From: Labrys sedimenti
Lineage (GTDB): Bacteria > Pseudomonadota > Alphaproteobacteria > Rhizobiales > Labraceae
Assembly (NCBI RefSeq): GCF_034424805.1
Contig: NZ_JAXOUF010000017.1
Coordinates: 42,204 to 106,203 of the forward strand
Length of the DNA stretch: 64,000 nucleotides
Reading direction: 5' to 3'
The notes beneath the pieces are model-generated. The model saw only the letters and a program-made list of their open reading frames with translations. It was not told the DNA's origin and did no database searches. Made by a program: the position numbers and the translations under genes. Of this stretch, positions 17,263-24,626 are shown piece after piece (within the stretch, counting starts at the first letter, position 1; the number at the start of each line of letters is the position of its first letter).

Positions 17263-18171
17263 ATGGCATTCTCCTTCCGGCAAATCCAATATTTCGTGGC
17301 GGTGGCCGAGAACGGAGCGGTGTCGCGCGCCTCGCACGAGCTCTCCATCTCGCAATCGACGGTGACGGAGGCCATACGCGAGCTCGAAGGCGATCTCGGC
17401 TTTTCCCTGTTCGACCGGCGCGCCCATGGCGTCGAGCTCACGCTGAAGGGGCACCAGTTCCTGCGCCATGCCCGCAAGATCCTCTCGGAGATCGCCGACG
17501 CCCGCCGCGCCTTGCGCTCGGAGACGGCACCGATGGAGGGGCGGCTTGCGGTCGGGGTGACGCCTCTGGTGGCCGCCTATGTGCTTCCGGACCTGCTCGC
17601 CCGCTTCCGACGGGCCTTTCCCCATGTCGCGGTCGAGATCATCGAGGATACCAGGGACTATCTCGACCATCTGCTGGTGGGCGGCGAGCTCGATGTCGCC
17701 GTGATGGTAGCAGGCACCGAGAAGAGTTCGGCGGCCCTGCATGTGGAGACGATGGAAGCCTCCCCCTATCGCCTCTGGCTGCCGATCGGCCATCGCCTGG
17801 CCGAGGCCGAGAGCATCGGCATCGTGGACCTCGCCGAGGAACCGTTCGTGCTCTTGATGCTCGACGAGATCGCCGAGGCCGCCGAATATGCTTGGCGGCG
17901 GGCCGGCGTGCGGCCGCCGGTAGCCATCCGCACCCGTTCGGTGGAGGCGGCCCGCAGCTTGGTCGCAACCGGGGCGGGCGTCGCCATCCTGCCCGACCTC
18001 ACCTATCGCCCCTGGTCGCTCGAAGGCGACAAGATCGAGGCGCGCGACCTTGCCGAGGCGCTTGCGCCGGTGGAAGTGGTGATCGGCTGGCGGCGCGGCT
18101 CGCCGCTCGATGCCATCGCCACGCAGTTCGTTGCGGTGGCGCGAACGCATCGGACTGGTAAGGGGCGGTGA
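17263..18171 (+). CDS. LysR-family transcriptional regulator
   Basis: A 302-residue regulator from ATG 17263 (a GTG at 17248 is also open). HTH at about 1-65: FRQIQYFVAVAENGAVSRASHELSISQSTVTEAI, then LEGDLGFSLFDRRAHGVELTLKG. The effector domain runs from GRLAVGVTPLVAAYVLPDLLARF to about residue 295. The divergent flavoprotein gene is the likely target. Downstream the GC-rich coding block ends and the accessory patch at 18.2-20.0 kb begins. Confidence 0.9.
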   Translation: MAFSFRQIQYFVAVAENGAVSRASHELSISQSTVTEAIRELEGDLGFSLFDRRAHGVELTLKGHQFLRHARKILSEIADARRALRSETAPMEGRLAVGVTPLVAAYVLPDLLARFRRAFPHVAVEIIEDTRDYLDHLLVGGELDVAVMVAGTEKSSAALHVETMEASPYRLWLPIGHRLAEAESIGIVDLAEEPFVLLMLDEIAEAAEYAWRRAGVRPPVAIRTRSVEAARSLVATGAGVAILPDLTYRPWSLEGDKIEARDLAEALAPVEVVIGWRRGSPLDAIATQFVAVARTHRTGKGR

Positions 18172-18309
18172 GGTTTCGATGAAATGAGTTACGCGGATTG
18201 GTGCGTGTCTGTTTCAAAAATCGTTTGCAGAAGTCGACTTTCCAGATGGTCTTTTGCGACAACAAGAAGCCAGCAGCTTCAACGGTTGTGATCTTACCAA
18301 ACCTACTCT

Positions 18310-18687
18310 TCAAGGAAGTGCTTTCACCAGAAATTCATAGATGTAGCAACGCTCCTTGAATCCATCCGACCAGGTGTATTTCTCTCGATAAAAATTATCG
18401 AATATTATCCTATATTGCGACGAGCGAATAAGAAATTGCTTTTCCTCTCAAAATAATTCAAATCTAACATTCGCAAATTTATCATCAGAATTATCAAGTG
18501 TAGATCCATAGATTTTCCATTCTTTATCTTTTGCTTCGCTGTCATTGAGAAAAATCTCGAGGCGTGGCTTTTCAATATCTTCAAAGGTGTAGGACAGTTT
18601 GAATACCAGGTCGAAAAGCTCGACGTAGTATGGGTTGTACGCTTCATGAATAATGCTGATTCTCTTGGCGGTATCGGCAATCTTCAT
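18310..18687 (-). pseudogene. Interrupted small gene with in-frame TGA (immunity-like)
   Basis: From ATG 18687 a 79-codon frame rich in Lys, Asp, Glu and Tyr ends at TGA 18448-18450. The same frame then continues for 45 codons of similar composition (including REKYTWSDGF and CYIYEFLVKALP) to TGA 18310-18312. No start codon with a ribosome site opens the second part, so one gene of about 125 codons broken by a nonsense mutation is the simplest reading. No family recognised. It lies 60 bp after the SUKH gene on the same strand. Base composition is much less GC-rich than the surroundings, a sign of transfer. Confidence 0.55.
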
Positions 18688-18747
18688 GAGTGTGCCCGAA
18701 CTATTCTACGTCGTAGTTTTGAGGGATTTGTACGACATGGAAGGCCG

Positions 18748-19272
18748 TCATCGCATCGCACCTAACTGCGGTGCATTGCCTGCGCAGACAGCCGAGATGA
18801 CTTCCTCCAACACGCTCGCAATGCTTGCACGATGGCGGATGAGCCCTGAGCTAGGCAAAAATTCCCAAACCTCTCCGATCATTGCATGGATACACAATTC
18901 ATAAGCATCCCACGATGCGAATGGAATCAATTCCGGCACCCAATATCCTGGGTCCTCCCCACCCGAAGGAGGGAAGGTCGGCGGTGGATCAAAGGCAACA
19001 TAGTAATTCTCTGCATGTATCTTATGGTTCTCAATGACCTCGGCAGGGCTGTGCAGCCGATGTTTTCCAAATAAGCCAGTGATGCCGGGCGGGATGTACT
19101 CCTGACCGCCGTGGACGGCATACACCGCGCGCAGTTCTTCCGGGATAGGTAGGGACAATTCCAAGGCAATTCGCTCGATCGCGTCTTTGCCAGTAGGCGG
19201 CAGCAATCCGTGACCGCAGTTCAAACCAGCGGCTGCATAAACTTCCTGTGCTTTGGCGATGAGCGATTTCAT
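18748..19272 (-). CDS. SMI1/KNR4 (SUKH) family protein, probable immunity protein
   Basis: A 174-residue protein. The N-terminal half carries the SUKH pattern: AIERIALELSLPIPEELRAVYAVHGGQ, then GITGLFGKHRLHSPAEVI and a central Trp/Pro-rich part (GYWVPELIPFASWD). SUKH proteins are among the commonest immunity proteins of bacterial polymorphic toxin systems and act in the cytoplasm by binding a cognate toxin. No toxin gene is visible in the window, so this is an orphan. It lies in a patch of less GC-rich, partly decayed ORFs between two ordinary operons. AAGG is the only ribosome-site candidate. Confidence 0.75.
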   Translation of the reverse strand: MKSLIAKAQEVYAAAGLNCGHGLLPPTGKDAIERIALELSLPIPEELRAVYAVHGGQEYIPPGITGLFGKHRLHSPAEVIENHKIHAENYYVAFDPPPTFPPSGGEDPGYWVPELIPFASWDAYELCIHAMIGEVWEFLPSSGLIRHRASIASVLEEVISAVCAGNAPQLGAMR

Positions 19273-19345
19273 TGACCGGCCTTCACGTGATTATCTAATT
19301 TTTCGACGTCGCGCTTTGCGGCGTTTCGTATAAGGAGGCTGGCAA

Positions 19346-19711
19346 TCAAAAAAATTGAGGCCCTTTGAGTGTGCCACCTTCCAAAGAGGCACCTGTGCCG
19401 AGAGCATTGCTGATCGTAGCAAGAAGGCCACTCCTTTCCGCGACGTTCTTCATTATGTGTCGTGGGCCGTTATGGAAAACATGCTGGGAAATGACGATTG
19501 CAGCACCAAAAATCGGCTCCCGATCGAAGTCGAATGATTGCCAATCCCCCATTGCGTCTTTTGCATAAAAACAAGTCGGCAGCTTCACGCCTGACGCTGC
19601 CTTGAGATGGGAAATAAGTATCAATCCGAATGCCTCTGGAATGACATCGGCAAGTCTACGCATGGTCATCTCGTCCGCGACGAGAGCTAGAATTTTCCCT
19701 TCAACATCCAT
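19346..19711 (-). CDS. Hypothetical protein, accessory patch
   Basis: A 121-residue soluble protein from ATG 19711. I do not recognise the family; YAKDAMGDWQSFDFDREPIFGAAIVISQHVFHNG suggests a compact alpha/beta fold of the kind common among immunity proteins. It is upstream of the SUKH gene on the same strand with a 73-bp gap. There is no good ribosome site before 19711, and a coding-like frame ends inside its first codons (see 19687-19794), so the annotated N-terminus may be the result of a frameshift. Confidence 0.55.
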   Translation of the reverse strand: MDVEGKILALVADEMTMRRLADVIPEAFGLILISHLKAASGVKLPTCFYAKDAMGDWQSFDFDREPIFGAAIVISQHVFHNGPRHIMKNVAERSGLLATISNALGTGASLEGGTLKGPQFF

Positions 19712-19794
19712 TCTTTATCAAGTTGATGTTCTTGCGCTCCGATAATCTCCACAGCGGCGTAGATTGTGTCCAGGGCTACGGCTTCTATTTTCAC
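19687..19794 (-). pseudogene. Short coding-like frame overlapping the 121-residue gene, possible frameshifted 5' part
   Basis: A 35-codon frame, GTG 19794 to TAG 19687, with a plausible protein composition (LDTIYAAVEIIGAQEHQLDKEW). GAGGAGG lies directly against the GTG, too close for normal use as a ribosome site. Its end overlaps the start of the 19711 gene in another frame. Joining the two by a one-base shift would give one protein of about 150 residues. Confidence 0.35.
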
Positions 19795-19827
19795 CTCCTC
19801 TCATTTAAATTGTCGCGAAACTCCCAA

Positions 19828-19980
19828 TTAAGGTGAGGCTTTAGCGTCGGACTTTAGTGAGTAACCTGCGATCCTGTTATCCACGATGGATCCGCAAACG
19901 TAGCATACAAGGTCTGTCCCGGTTGTACGGCCAATCATAAAAGCAATTTTGGTGCCATAGGTTGGCGCGACGTGCAGCAT
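19828..19980 (-). CDS. Short ORF with a CxxC motif
   Basis: A 50-codon frame from ATG 19980, preceded in frame by a stop nine bases upstream. It encodes a plausible peptide, with TDLVCYVCGSIVDNRIAGYS containing a C-x2-C pair. It may be a fragment of a larger protein; no ribosome site is obvious and no family is recognised. Same strand as the SUKH gene and at the far end of the accessory patch. Confidence 0.35.
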   Translation of the reverse strand: MLHVAPTYGTKIAFMIGRTTGTDLVCYVCGSIVDNRIAGYSLKSDAKASP

Positions 19981-20074
19981 TCGTCGTTATGCGCCGTGGA
20001 CGGCGCACTGTTTAACACACGCCTGAATGGTAGGTGTGGTTTCCATGTAATGGGTTGCAGCAAAGCGATCTCTC

Positions 20075-20107
20075 ATCGATGATATCGGAAAAACCGATAT
20101 CATCGAT
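20075..20107. promoter_or_regulatory. 33-bp perfect palindrome upstream of the ydc-like operon
   Basis: ATCGATGATATCGG (20075-20088), spacer AAAAA, then its exact reverse complement (20094-20107). It lies about 100 bp before the binding-protein start at 20208. No T-run follows on either strand, so an operator is more likely than a terminator. No regulator gene is adjacent. Confidence 0.6.
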
Positions 20108-20207
20108 CTCCGGAATGGTGTGGCGCCTGTGGCTTTTCCAAGGCATGCTCGCCGCAATCAAGAATTCGCCCTGTATTCGAACGGACGGCAACCAGAGGAA
20201 AACCATC

Positions 20208-21350
20208 ATGTCCAGGCTTGGATGGGTCGTAGCGTTGGCGGGTATTACGGCAGTGGCCGTACCGGCGCTCGCCAAGGAGATCGGCAAGGGAGAGGGCCAG
20301 CTCAACATCGTGGCTTGGCCCGGCTATATCGAGCGGGGCGACACCGACAAGAGCTATGACTGGGTTACCGATTTCGAGAAGAAGACCAGCTGCAAGGTCA
20401 ATGTGAAGACCGCCAGCACCTCCGACGAGATGGTCGCCCTGATGAATGAGGGGGGCTACGACCTCGTCACCGCTTCCGGTGACTCCTCTTTGCGCCTGGT
20501 CGCCGGCAAGCGCGTGCAGGAGATCGATACCTCGTTGATCCCGAGCTGGAAGACCGTCGACGAGCGCCTGCAGAACGCGCCCTGGCATACGGTCGACGGC
20601 AAGCATTATGGCGTGCCCTATCAATGGGGCCCCAATGTGCTGATGTACAACAGCGACGTGTTCAAGGAAGCGCCGAAGAGCTGGAGCGTGGTGTTCGAGC
20701 CGCAGAACCTGCCGGACGGCAAGCCCAACAAGGGGCGCATCCAGGCCTATGACGGTGCCATCTACCTCGCCGACGCCGCCCTCTATTTGATGAGCAAGAA
20801 GCCCGAGCTGGGCATCAAGGATCCCTATGAGCTCAACGAGGATCAGTACAAGGCGGTGCTCGAACTGGTGCGCCAGCAGCATGCCCTGATCCAGCGCTAT
20901 TGGCACGACGCCAATATCCAGGTCGACGACTTCAAGAACGAAGGCGTGGTCGCTTCCGGTTCCTGGCCCTTCCAGGTCAATCTGATGCGGGCCGACAAGA
21001 AGCCGATCGCCTCCACCGTACCGGAGGAAGGAGCGACGGGCTGGGCCGATACCACCATGATGGCCGCCGATGCCGCCAATCCCAATTGCGCCTATATGTG
21101 GCTCGAACATTCGATCCAGCCCAAGGTTCAGGGCGATGTCGCCGCCTGGTTCGGCTCGCTTCCCTCGGTTCCGGCGGCCTGCAAGGGCAATGCGCTGCTG
21201 GGCGATAGCGGTTGCGCCACCAACGGTTTCGACAATTTCCCCAAGATCAAGTTCTGGCGCACTCCGGTGGCCAAATGCACCACGCAGAGCGCCTGCGTGC
21301 CCTATTATCGCTGGGTTACCGACTATATCGCCGTGATCGGCGGGCGTTGA
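20208..21350 (+). CDS. ydcS: ABC transporter substrate-binding protein, YdcS-like (polyamine type)
   Basis: Periplasmic binding protein of 380 residues with a signal peptide (about 1-22, ending VPALA). It starts at ATG 20208, eight bases after AGAGGA. The mature protein begins LNIVAWPGYIERG, typical of the spermidine/putrescine class, and continues with YDLVTASGDSSLRLVAG and YGVPYQWGPNVLMYNSDVF. It has several Cys residues in the last quarter. First gene of a five-gene unit matching E. coli ydcSTUVW. A longer reading from 20034 covers the palindrome and upstream region and is not supported. Confidence 0.9.
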   Translation: MSRLGWVVALAGITAVAVPALAKEIGKGEGQLNIVAWPGYIERGDTDKSYDWVTDFEKKTSCKVNVKTASTSDEMVALMNEGGYDLVTASGDSSLRLVAGKRVQEIDTSLIPSWKTVDERLQNAPWHTVDGKHYGVPYQWGPNVLMYNSDVFKEAPKSWSVVFEPQNLPDGKPNKGRIQAYDGAIYLADAALYLMSKKPELGIKDPYELNEDQYKAVLELVRQQHALIQRYWHDANIQVDDFKNEGVVASGSWPFQVNLMRADKKPIASTVPEEGATGWADTTMMAADAANPNCAYMWLEHSIQPKVQGDVAAWFGSLPSVPAACKGNALLGDSGCATNGFDNFPKIKFWRTPVAKCTTQSACVPYYRWVTDYIAVIGGR

Positions 21351-21395
21351 TGCGGGCATCCAGCGGTCCCCAGCCACAACGCTCGGTAGGGGCTA

Positions 21396-21420
21396 GATTG
21401 CCGGGGCAAGCCCGGCAATC
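21396..21420. terminator. Perfect hairpin in the ydcS-ydcT gap
   Basis: GATTGCCGGG, five-base loop, CCCGGCAATC: a 10-bp perfect stem 46 bp after the binding-protein stop, with no T-run. Such stems after binding-protein genes usually protect the upstream mRNA from decay and lower transport-gene expression rather than end transcription fully. Confidence 0.55.
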
Positions 21421-21519
21421 ACAAAGGTCGAGCCAATTCGATCGTTCTCTGGAGGGCTCAGGGCGTTTTGTGATTTCACGCAGTCACCAGGAAGCGCAAA
21501 GACGCGTCGAAACAAGGAG

Positions 21520-21562
21520 CTAGAGCAAACAAGCGTTCAATCCTGAACGCACTTTGCTCTAG
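21520..21562. repeat. AGAGCAAACAAGCGTT-type intergenic repeat, copy 1
   Basis: Inverted repeat: CTAGAGCAAA at 21520 pairs with TTTGCTCTAG ending at 21562, with inner AGCGTTCA / TGAACGC arms. Related elements are at 24556-24606 and 29749-29782. The ydcS-ydcT gap (21351-21676) holds only this element, the hairpin at 21396 and the ydcT ribosome site. Confidence 0.6.
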
Positions 21563-21676
21563 GGCGCGCTGACTGAAAATCGGCACGCCAGAGCATTGCC
21601 TTTGTGCCCGTGCGGGTCATGAAATTTTTGTCCAGATAGAGGCGGCTGAGCCAGCTCACGTCCTCGAGGTATCCTC

Positions 21677-22708
21677 ATGGCTGTAACCAGCACCACTCCT
21701 GCCGTCTCGTTCCGCGGCGTCCAGCGCCATTTCGGCAGCGTGAAGGCGGTCGACGGCGTCGACCTCGACATCGCGCCCGGCGAATTCTTCGCCATGCTGG
21801 GGCCGTCCGGCTCGGGCAAGACCACCTGTCTGCGCCTGGTCGCAGGCTTCGAACAGCCGACTGGGGGCCATATCGAGATCTTTGGTGAGGCGGTCGAGGG
21901 CATGCCGGCCTATCGGCGCCCGGTCAACACCGTCTTCCAGGACTATGCCCTCTTCCCGCATTTCAACATTCTCGACAATGTCTGCTACGGCCTGATGATC
22001 CGCGGCGTCGCCAGGCAGGAGCGCTATCGCCAGGGACGCGAGGCGCTGGCCATGGTCAAGCTCGCCGGCAAGGAAGACCGCCGGCCCGGACAGCTCTCGG
22101 GCGGCCAGCGCCAGCGCGTGGCGCTCGCCCGCGCTTTGGTGGTCAGGCCCAAGGTGCTCCTGCTCGACGAGCCGCTCGGTGCTCTCGACCTCAAGCTGCG
22201 CGAGGAGATGCAAGGCGAGCTCAAATCGCTGCAGCGTTCCCTCGGCCTCAGCTTCGTGTTCGTCACGCATGACCAGGGCGAAGCCCTGTCCATGGCCGAT
22301 CGCGTCGCCGTGTTCAACGAAGGCCGCATCGCCCAGGTCGGCAGCCCGCAGGACATCTATGAGCGGCCACGCACCCGCTTCGTCGCCGATTTCGTCGGGT
22401 CTTCCAATGTGATCGAGCCGGACCGGACACAGAGCTGGATCGGCATGAGCAGCGCGGCCAGCCTGCGGCCGGAAAAGATCACCCTGCTGCCGCAAGGGGT
22501 GGGCGCCGCCGGCGATGCCGTGGTGGTGCCGGGCACCGTGACCCAGGTGCTCTACCATGGCGCCGTCAATCGCCTGGAACTGCGCACCGATGACGGCGCC
22601 CGCCTCAGCGCCGCCATTCCCGCCGCCATCGGCACGCCGCCCGAACAGGGCGCGGCCGTGCGCGTCAGCTTTCCCCGCCAGGCCCTGCACCTGATGGAGG
22701 ACGCGTGA
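21677..22708 (+). CDS. ydcT: ABC transporter ATP-binding protein, YdcT/PotA-like
   Basis: ATPase of 343 residues. Walker A GPSGSGKTT is at about 39-47, signature LSGGQRQRVALARAL, Walker B VLLLDEPLGALD, and the switch His in VTHDQGEALS. The C-terminal 110 residues form a TOBE-type domain found in polyamine/iron-type importers. ATG 21677 has GAGG eight bases upstream. The stop overlaps the start of the first permease (TGATG), so these are coupled. Confidence 0.92.
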   Translation: MAVTSTTPAVSFRGVQRHFGSVKAVDGVDLDIAPGEFFAMLGPSGSGKTTCLRLVAGFEQPTGGHIEIFGEAVEGMPAYRRPVNTVFQDYALFPHFNILDNVCYGLMIRGVARQERYRQGREALAMVKLAGKEDRRPGQLSGGQRQRVALARALVVRPKVLLLDEPLGALDLKLREEMQGELKSLQRSLGLSFVFVTHDQGEALSMADRVAVFNEGRIAQVGSPQDIYERPRTRFVADFVGSSNVIEPDRTQSWIGMSSAASLRPEKITLLPQGVGAAGDAVVVPGTVTQVLYHGAVNRLELRTDDGARLSAAIPAAIGTPPEQGAAVRVSFPRQALHLMEDA

Positions 22709-23649
22709 TGAGCCTCGCCACCCTCCAGGCCCCGCGGGACGGTCTTCTTCGGCGTATCTCGGATGTGCTGGTCGCCCGGCGCGGGCTCTATCTCCTGCTC
22801 CTGCTGGTGCCGCCGCTGCTTTGGCTCGGCGTCGTCTATCTCGGCTCGCTCTTTGCCCTGCTGGCGCAGAGCTTCTTCTCGATCGACGAGTTCTCCGGCA
22901 CCATCGTGCGCGAGCCTTCGCTGAAGACCTATGGCGAATTGCTGTCGCCCTCCAATCTCGACATCATCATCCGCACGGTGAGTCTTTCGGCGGTGGTGAC
23001 GCTGCTCTCCGCCGTCATTGCCTTCCCGATCGCCTATTATGCCGCCCGCTATGCCCGCGGACGCGTCAAAGCGCTGTTCTATATCGCGGTGATGATGCCG
23101 CTGTGGTCGAGCTATCTGGTCAAGGTCTATGCCTGGAAGCTGCTGCTGGCCAAGGAAGGCGTGATCGGCTGGATCATGGCCAAGCTCGGTTTGGCCTGGC
23201 TGCTGGAGGCCTGGCTGTCGCTGCCGATCCTCGGCGGCCCCTCCCTCTCGGTGAGCTATACCGGCATGGTGCTGGTGTTCCTCTATCTGTGGACGCCCTT
23301 CATGATCCTGCCGGTGCAGGCGGCGCTGGAGCGCGTGCCCGGCTCGCTGATCGAGGCTTCCGGCGATCTCGGCGCCACCCCGGGCCAGACCTTTCGCAAG
23401 GTCATTCTGCCGCTGGCCTTTCCCGGCCTGGTGGCCGGGGCGATCTTCACCTTCTCGCTCACCCTCGGCGACTACATCGTGCCGCAGATCGTCGGACCGT
23501 CCTCGCTGATCCTCGGCCAGGTCGTCTACACCCAGCAGGGCACCGCCGGAAATATCCCGCTGGCGGCCGCCTTCTCGGTGGTGCCGGTGCTGATCATGGG
23601 CATCTTCCTCACCGTTGCCAAACGATTGGGGGCTTTCGATGCGCTGTGA
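22708..23649 (+). CDS. ydcU: ABC transporter permease, YdcU/PotB-like
   Basis: Inner-membrane permease of 313 residues with about six membrane segments. The EAA loop reads EASGDLGATPGQTFRKVILPLAFPGLVAG, which is the typical contact with the ATPase. ATG 22708 overlaps the ydcT stop; a GTG just before it at 22705 is also possible. It pairs with the YdcV-like permease to form the channel. Confidence 0.92.
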   Translation: MSLATLQAPRDGLLRRISDVLVARRGLYLLLLLVPPLLWLGVVYLGSLFALLAQSFFSIDEFSGTIVREPSLKTYGELLSPSNLDIIIRTVSLSAVVTLLSAVIAFPIAYYAARYARGRVKALFYIAVMMPLWSSYLVKVYAWKLLLAKEGVIGWIMAKLGLAWLLEAWLSLPILGGPSLSVSYTGMVLVFLYLWTPFMILPVQAALERVPGSLIEASGDLGATPGQTFRKVILPLAFPGLVAGAIFTFSLTLGDYIVPQIVGPSSLILGQVVYTQQGTAGNIPLAAAFSVVPVLIMGIFLTVAKRLGAFDAL

Positions 23650-23688
23650 TCGACACGCCTGGTTTCCTGCGCTCGCGGGGAGGGCATC

Positions 23689-24495
23689 ATGACCGAGAAC
23701 CGCTCACCGCTGGGCCTGCGTCTTGCCGCCGCCGCCGGCCTGCTCTTCCTGCACCTGCCGCTTCTCTTCATCATCCTCTATGCCTTCACCACCGAGGAGC
23801 GCAGCTTCGAGTTCCCGCCGCCGGGTTACACGCTGAAATGGTTCGGTGTGGCCTGGAACAGGCCCGATGTCTGGGCCGCGCTGGGGCTTTCGGTGAAGGT
23901 CGCGCTGGTCTCGACCTTCCTCGCCATCATTCTCGGCACGCTGGCGGCGGCAGCCTTGTCGCGCACCCGCTTCTTCGGCCGGGAAGCCATCTCGCTGTTG
24001 CTGATCCTGCCGATCGCCCTGCCGGGCATCATCACCGGCATTGCGCTGCGGGCCGCGTTCAACCTGGCCGATATCCCGTTCTCCTATTGGACGATCGTGC
24101 TCGGCCACGCCACCTTCTGCATCGTGGTCGTCTATAATAATGCCGTGGCGCGTTTCCGCCGCTTGTCGCCTTCGCTGATGGAGGCCTCGATGGATCTTGG
24201 AGCCGACGGCTTCCAGACCTTCCGCCATGTCGTGCTGCCTTCGATCGGCACGGCTCTGCTGGCGGGTGGCATGCTGGCCTTCGCCCTGTCCTTCGACGAG
24301 GTGATCGTCACCACCTTCACCGCCGGCCAGCAACAGACTCTGCCGATCTGGATGCTGTCGGAGCTGATCCGCCCGCGCCAGCGCCCGGTCACCAATGTGG
24401 TGGCGGTGATCGTCATCCTGGTCACTGCCTTGCCGATCCTGGCTGCCTATTACCTCACCCGTGAAGGCGAGAACGTCGCCGGTTCCGGCAAATAG
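23689..24495 (+). CDS. ydcV: ABC transporter permease, YdcV/PotC-like
   Basis: Permease of 268 residues with about six membrane segments. The EAA loop is EASMDLGADGFQTFRHVVLPSIGTALLAG. The segment FDEVIVTTFTAGQQQTLPIW near the C-terminus is characteristic of the PotC class. ATG 23689 has GGGAGG upstream, in a 39-bp gap after ydcU. Confidence 0.92.
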   Translation: MTENRSPLGLRLAAAAGLLFLHLPLLFIILYAFTTEERSFEFPPPGYTLKWFGVAWNRPDVWAALGLSVKVALVSTFLAIILGTLAAAALSRTRFFGREAISLLLILPIALPGIITGIALRAAFNLADIPFSYWTIVLGHATFCIVVVYNNAVARFRRLSPSLMEASMDLGADGFQTFRHVVLPSIGTALLAGGMLAFALSFDEVIVTTFTAGQQQTLPIWMLSELIRPRQRPVTNVVAVIVILVTALPILAAYYLTREGENVAGSGK

Positions 24496-24555
24496 TCAAC
24501 TTCCGGAGCGCTTCGCGACGAGACCAAGATGTCTCGGATCGCAACGGTCCCCGGA

Positions 24556-24606
24556 AGCAAAGAGCAAGATCAAACCAGCGTTCGCCCTTCAACGCGTTGT
24601 GCTTTG
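24556..24606. repeat. AGAGCAAACAAGCGTT-type intergenic repeat, copy 3
   Basis: Imperfect inverted repeat: an arm from CAAAGAGCA through CCAGCGTT at 24558 pairs with AACGCGTTGTGCTTTG ending at 24606. It lies in the 131-bp gap between the second permease and the aldehyde dehydrogenase, ending 21 bases before the dehydrogenase ATG. Confidence 0.5.
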
Positions 24607-24626
24607 GAATGCCCAAGGAGATTGCC

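Noticed and set aside
17999..18313. Minus-strand frame at the 3' edge of the second LysR gene
   Set aside because: Most of it is antisense to the LysR coding region; the first 45 codons outside the gene have no ribosome site or recognisable domain.
18448..18450. In-frame TGA as a selenocysteine codon
   Set aside because: No selenoprotein family match, no SECIS-like stem seen after the codon, and the region shows other signs of decay; a nonsense mutation is simpler.
18172..20033. Patch as an insertion sequence or integrated element
   Set aside because: No transposase or integrase, no tRNA gene, and no flanking direct or terminal inverted repeats were found by eye.
20075..20107. Palindrome as a Rho-independent terminator of the upstream short ORF
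   Set aside because: No T-run follows on either strand and the loop is AAAAA; an operator fits better.
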